10,015 bases of DNA, taken from assembly GCA_018398765.1 (NCBI GenBank), contig JAHBMJ010001433.1:21159-31173 (forward strand). The letters run 5' to 3'. The number at the start of each line of letters is the position of its first letter. The stretch's first letter is position 1. The stretch comes from Chromera velia (Eukaryota; Sar; Chromeraceae). Shown here in pieces: positions 8,185 through 10,015 of the stretch. Below the pieces are notes generated by a model. It saw only the letters and a list, made by a program, of their open reading frames with translations. It did not search any database and had not been told where the DNA came from. The position numbers and the translations under genes were made by a program.

Positions 8185-9050
8185 TTTTCTTTCTTTCTTT
8201 CTTTCTCCCTTTCGTTTTCCTCTTCCTTCTTGAGTGTTCAAAGGAGAAAAAGAGCGAGGGGGTGACTGGTGGATAGAGAGGACCCAGAGTGAGGCTGGAT
8301 TGGAGGAGGATTCGTTCTGCGTATTTCCGCTTTTGTTCTCTTGCTTTCTTTCAAAGAGGAAAAAGAGAAAGACGCTTCATACAGTCTCTCTGTGACTTGC
8401 TCCGACCGATGTTTGTGGTCTATTCCAGTTCCTGCTTGTGCGTCCTTTCGTTTGGTCTTATTTGATCGCTCTTCTCTGCGTTGCCTCTTTCCGCGTTTTC
8501 TGCTGTCAGATGGGTCGGACGCCTCTTCACACAACGGCTGCTCGAGGCAAATTGGGATCGGTGCAGGCGCTATTTGACTATGGGGCGGACCTCTTTGCTG
8601 TCGATTTTGTCAGTCAGCCATTCAGCCCTCATTTCTGCCAGGGACTAAGTCCCTCAGCTCCTCTTTTGCTTCCTTGAACGTTGTTTCTCTGGTTTCTCTC
8701 TGTGCTCTCCCTCCCACACTTTCTGTCTGTCCAGGAGACGCACTCTGCTTTGATACTGCTTACATGTTCTCCTGTTCCATCTCCATCCTTGAGGGACTGA
8801 CTTTCCTGGCATCTCTTAGCGTCTCATGCATTCGTTTTTTGACTGCATGCTTGTTTGAATCGAAGTAACTGATTGCGTTCGTGAATGAATGGATGACTGC
8901 CTGCAGAGAGGCAAGACCGCAGTCGACTATGCGAGGTGGTACCGGGAGGATGTGGTGGCCGATGAGTTGGAGAAAATGATGGCAGAAGACAGAGAGTATA
9001 GACTGAGGGAGAAGAAGAGGAGGGAGCCGAAGAAATTGCCTGAGTGGTAG
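4134..9050 (+). CDS. ankyrin-repeat protein with coiled-coil and charged N-terminal region, seven exons
   Basis: Joining 4134-5591, 5942-6064, 6628-6726, 7087-7188, 7667-7762, 8510-8608 and 8907-9050 gives 706 residues with every junction at phase 0. All six introns (350, 563, 360, 478, 747 and 298 nt) begin GT (GTGAGT, GTCAGT, GTAGGT or GTGCGT) and end AG. Residues 17-58 form a coiled coil. Residues 60-425 are mostly disordered, Ser/Glu/Lys-rich, with two poly-Ser runs near 376-382 and 417-424. Residues 428-486 look folded. Residues 495-683 hold about six ankyrin units, four with a TPLH-type motif. The end (684-706) is charged and helical. Ankyrin repeats bind other proteins, so a scaffold or adaptor role is likely. 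The partner and pathway are unknown, and no enzyme domain is seen. Splice sites are predicted by reading frame and motif fit only. Confidence 0.8.
5592..5941 (+). other. intron 1 of the ankyrin gene
   Basis: This 350-nt intron runs from GTCAGT to a pyrimidine-rich end TGCTTGTAG. It contains T- and CT-rich runs. A possible cassette at about 5819-5881 is flanked by AG and GT, but it breaks the frame of both neighbours, so it is treated as intron. Confidence 0.65.
5942..6064 (+). other. exon 2 (residues 487-527), first ankyrin unit
   Basis: The exon is 123 nt, 41 codons, phase 0 at both ends. Its second half, [21 protein letters not shown], matches the second helix and loop of an ankyrin repeat (consensus LLxxGADINxxD). 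The first half lacks the TPLH motif and may be an N-terminal cap. The donor is GTGAGT at 6065, with further GTGAGT copies at 6077 and 6081. Using the one at 6077 would add four in-frame residues (VSEY). Confidence 0.75.
6065..6627 (+). other. intron 2 of the ankyrin gene
   Basis: This 563-nt intron ends in a pyrimidine tract and GTGCAG. It contains a purine-rich stretch at 6301-6350 with degenerate GACA/ACAG units and a short CA run near 6430. No coding signal is seen inside it. Confidence 0.65.
6628..6726 (+). other. exon 3 (residues 528-560), one ankyrin repeat
   Basis: Exactly 99 nt, 33 codons, the length of one ankyrin repeat. It begins [11 protein letters not shown], where SSLH replaces the usual TPLH, and ends with [10 protein letters not shown], matching the GADVNAxD loop. 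The donor GTGCGT at 6727 is a weaker match than its neighbours but keeps the frame. Confidence 0.82.
6727..7086 (+). other. intron 3 of the ankyrin gene
   Basis: This 360-nt intron is CT-rich, with scattered GT-rich runs near 6800-6815 and 6903-6935. The acceptor is CTGCAG ending at 7086. Nothing else is seen in it. Confidence 0.7.
7087..7188 (+). other. exon 4 (residues 561-594), one ankyrin repeat
   Basis: 102 nt, 34 codons. [10 protein letters not shown] is a good ankyrin start, and [14 protein letters not shown] matches the end of a unit. The extra residue lies in the middle helices. The exon contains nine consecutive G at 7157-7165 coding for part of RGGA. A miscount there would break the frame, and the intact repeat pattern on both sides suggests the count is right. 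The donor GTGAGT at 7189 is followed by an identical 9-nt unit, so GTGAGT recurs at 7198 in frame. Confidence 0.82.
7252..7275 (+). repeat. (GAAA)6 microsatellite
   Basis: Six perfect GAAA units lie in intron 4, with purine-rich sequence continuing downstream. It is the reverse complement of the TTTC units in intron 5. Confidence 0.95.
7599..7642 (+). repeat. (TGCC)11 microsatellite
   Basis: Eleven perfect TGCC units lie just before the acceptor of exon 5. Because of its T and C content it may stand in for part of the usual pyrimidine tract. Length changes would move the acceptor relative to upstream signals. Confidence 0.95.
7667..7762 (+). other. exon 5 (residues 595-626), compressed ankyrin repeat
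   Basis: 96 nt, 32 codons. It starts [19 protein letters not shown], a clear ankyrin unit, but about three residues are missing between the AA and the H that usually begins helix 2. The following loop is longer than normal ([13 protein letters not shown]). The donor is GTAGGT at 7763, immediately followed by the TC repeat. Skipping this exon would keep the frame. Confidence 0.78.
7763..8509 (+). other. intron 5 of the ankyrin gene
   Basis: The largest intron (747 nt). More than half of it is simple TC and TTTC repeat. The remaining 270 or so bases before exon 6 are mixed and end with TGCTGTCAG. A purine-rich patch at 8350-8374 could pair locally with the pyrimidine tract. Confidence 0.72.
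7771..8231 (+). repeat. long TC/TTTC/TTCC/GTTC polypyrimidine repeat
   Basis: (TC)n runs from 7771 to about 7805, then TTTC units interspersed with TTTTC and TTCC. Five GTTC units lie at 8081-8100. Bases 7771-8012 are an unbroken run of pyrimidines (242 nt); after that only a few purines interrupt it up to about 8231. Such mirror-symmetric pyrimidine tracts can form triplex (H-) DNA, which is known for the class but not shown here. Its frame can be read as a Ser/Phe/Leu-rich protein, but that is an artefact. Confidence 0.95.
8510..8608 (+). other. exon 6 (residues 627-659), one ankyrin repeat
   Basis: Exactly 99 nt, 33 codons: [19 protein letters not shown], then [13 protein letters not shown]. 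This is the closest match to the ankyrin consensus in the protein, with TPLH, the AARG turn and the YGAD loop all present. The donor is GTCAGT at 8609, the same form as at the end of exon 1. Confidence 0.85.
8609..8906 (+). other. intron 6 of the ankyrin gene
   Basis: 298 nt, the shortest intron, ending CTGCAG. It contains a GCATGC at 8845-8850 and no simple repeats. Confidence 0.72.
8907..9050 (+). other. exon 7 (residues 660-706 and stop), ankyrin cap and basic tail
   Basis: 47 codons plus [15 protein letters not shown] matches the first helix of a final, shortened ankyrin unit, as often seen in C-terminal caps. It continues into a charged helix with Glu/Arg/Lys clusters ([10 protein letters not shown], about 693-702) and ends PEW. 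The basic cluster could act in nuclear import or nucleic-acid contact; this is inference. Confidence 0.82.
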
Positions 9051-10015
9051 GGTAGACAGGGAAAAAAGAGGAAAGAGGGGGGAAGGGCCAGTGCGACTAT
9101 CAGGAAAAAGGTGTATAGTCTCCTAGAAATGAGGGGGAAAGAGGAACAGAGACGGCCAGACAAAGAAAAAGACTCCATGGAGGAGGAGATGACTTTTGGG
9201 TCACTACCCCCACTCCTTCCCTTTTTCCTTCCTTCTCTCCTTCCCCACACTTCTTCCTCTCCTTCTGCACCACATAGTTCCCCTGCTTGCTTCGATCTGA
9301 TCCTTCTGTTGGAAGAGGGAGATGATTTGGATCTTTTTTCTTTTTGTTTTTCTACGTTGAGTGGAGTGCCTGCCTCTCTTGGGGAGATGAAGAAAGAAAA
9401 AGGAAACAAGAAAAGGGAAGAATTGAATTCCTTTTTTGGGCAAGGAAGGGGGAAGACAAGCGAACAGGGGCCGTGCTTCTTTGTCTCGGTTGCTTGCCAG
9501 AGATCTGACTGACGCACGCTCCTTTCCTCCCAAGCTCATTGACAGAGAGATGAAGATAGGGTCACGGCAGAGACCTGAAGCAAAGGACGGACTGGGTGTA
9601 TGTCTCGTTGCATTGTCGCCGTTTCGACCTTTCTCATCTTCAGGTCCTTCTCTTTTCCTTCCGGTCTCATTTGTTGTGGATCCATCTACCGTTCTGTATC
9701 GACCCCCATCCCTCTTTGTGAAGGCTTTCCGCTTTGGGCCCTGGATGACTTAAGGAGAGAAAGGATCAAAGTTTCTGGAAGTCTCCCAAGGAAGTCTCAA
9801 AGAAACAATCAGAAAAGGAAAAGAGAGAGCTGGGTGATGAAGCGGATCCACTGAGGGGCAGGCAGGTTGGGTGGGGGGATGGGAGATACTTTTTGTGTGA
9901 TTGGCTTGGGGACAGGATCTCTCTGTCTTGTCTTGATTGCCTTCAGTTGATTCCCTTGCGAGTGCGCTCATAGACTTCACGAACTCAGACTGGGAGAGGG
10001 GGGGGGGGGGGGGGG
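9051..10015. other. downstream spacer without a supported gene
   Basis: The first part is the likely 3' UTR of the ankyrin gene, strongly purine-rich to about 9185, then alternating CT-rich and GA-rich blocks. Open frames on both strands overlap and are low in complexity. A TTCCTT-rich block lies at 9210-9270. No clear polyadenylation signal, RNA gene or mobile element is seen. Confidence 0.5.
9998..10015 (+). repeat. G18 homopolymer at the window edge
   Basis: The last 18 bases are all G. Together with the irregular window length this suggests the contig stops at a homopolymer the assembly could not cross. Confidence 0.85.

Noticed and set aside
7599-8231. CRISPR-like array
   Set aside because: The repeats are 2 to 5-base microsatellites with no spacers, in the intron of a eukaryotic gene.
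7709-8233. Open frame coding for long Ser/Phe/Leu repeats, and its Lys/Glu/Arg-rich partners on the minus strand
   Set aside because: These are just readings of the TTTC microsatellite in three-base steps, and the plus-strand one crosses a good splice donor.
9111-9753. Open frames on both strands after the ankyrin stop
   Set aside because: They are mutually overlapping, low in complexity, and lack ATG starts or domain matches.

Overview
The window reads as nuclear DNA of a eukaryotic microbe. One gene is split by six GT-AG introns with pyrimidine-rich 3' ends. Gene spacing is loose, simple repeats are abundant, and I see no operon layout, ribosome binding sites or rho-independent terminators. 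The style (mixed-GC genes, CT-rich introns, phase-0 introns, GCATGC motifs upstream of genes) would fit an alveolate alga of the chromerid type. That is a low-confidence inference from style, not from a recognised marker gene. The window probably ends at a contig edge, because its last 18 bases are all G.

Layout: 1-600 is intergenic DNA rich in perfect palindromes. 601-1689 is an intronless gene on the plus strand for a 362-residue type I membrane protein that I do not recognise. It has a signal peptide, an eight-cysteine outer region, one membrane helix and a short cysteine-rich tail. 1690-2400 is ordinary spacer with two small hairpins. 2400-3590 is an AT-rich island that contains a 253-bp segment bounded by perfect 16-bp inverted repeats (3115-3367), a candidate MITE-like element. 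3590-4133 is GC-rich at its start and is the likely promoter and leader of the second gene.

4134-9050 is the main gene, in seven exons whose internal junctions are all phase 0. It encodes a predicted 706-residue protein: a coiled coil, a long charged Ser/Glu/Lys-rich region, a short ordered-looking stretch, and a C-terminal ankyrin domain. Exons 3 to 6 are 99, 102, 96 and 99 nt, so each encodes one ankyrin repeat. Its introns carry microsatellites, including a (GAAA)6 tract in intron 4 and about 450 bases of TC/TTTC repeats in intron 5. These are complementary and flank exon 5.

9051-10015 is spacer with no gene I can support. The two genes share a strand but nothing in the sequence shows that they work together. 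I found no RNA gene, CRISPR array or transposase gene. The most interesting points are the repeat-per-exon gene structure, the complementary repeats around exon 5, and the inverted-repeat element.
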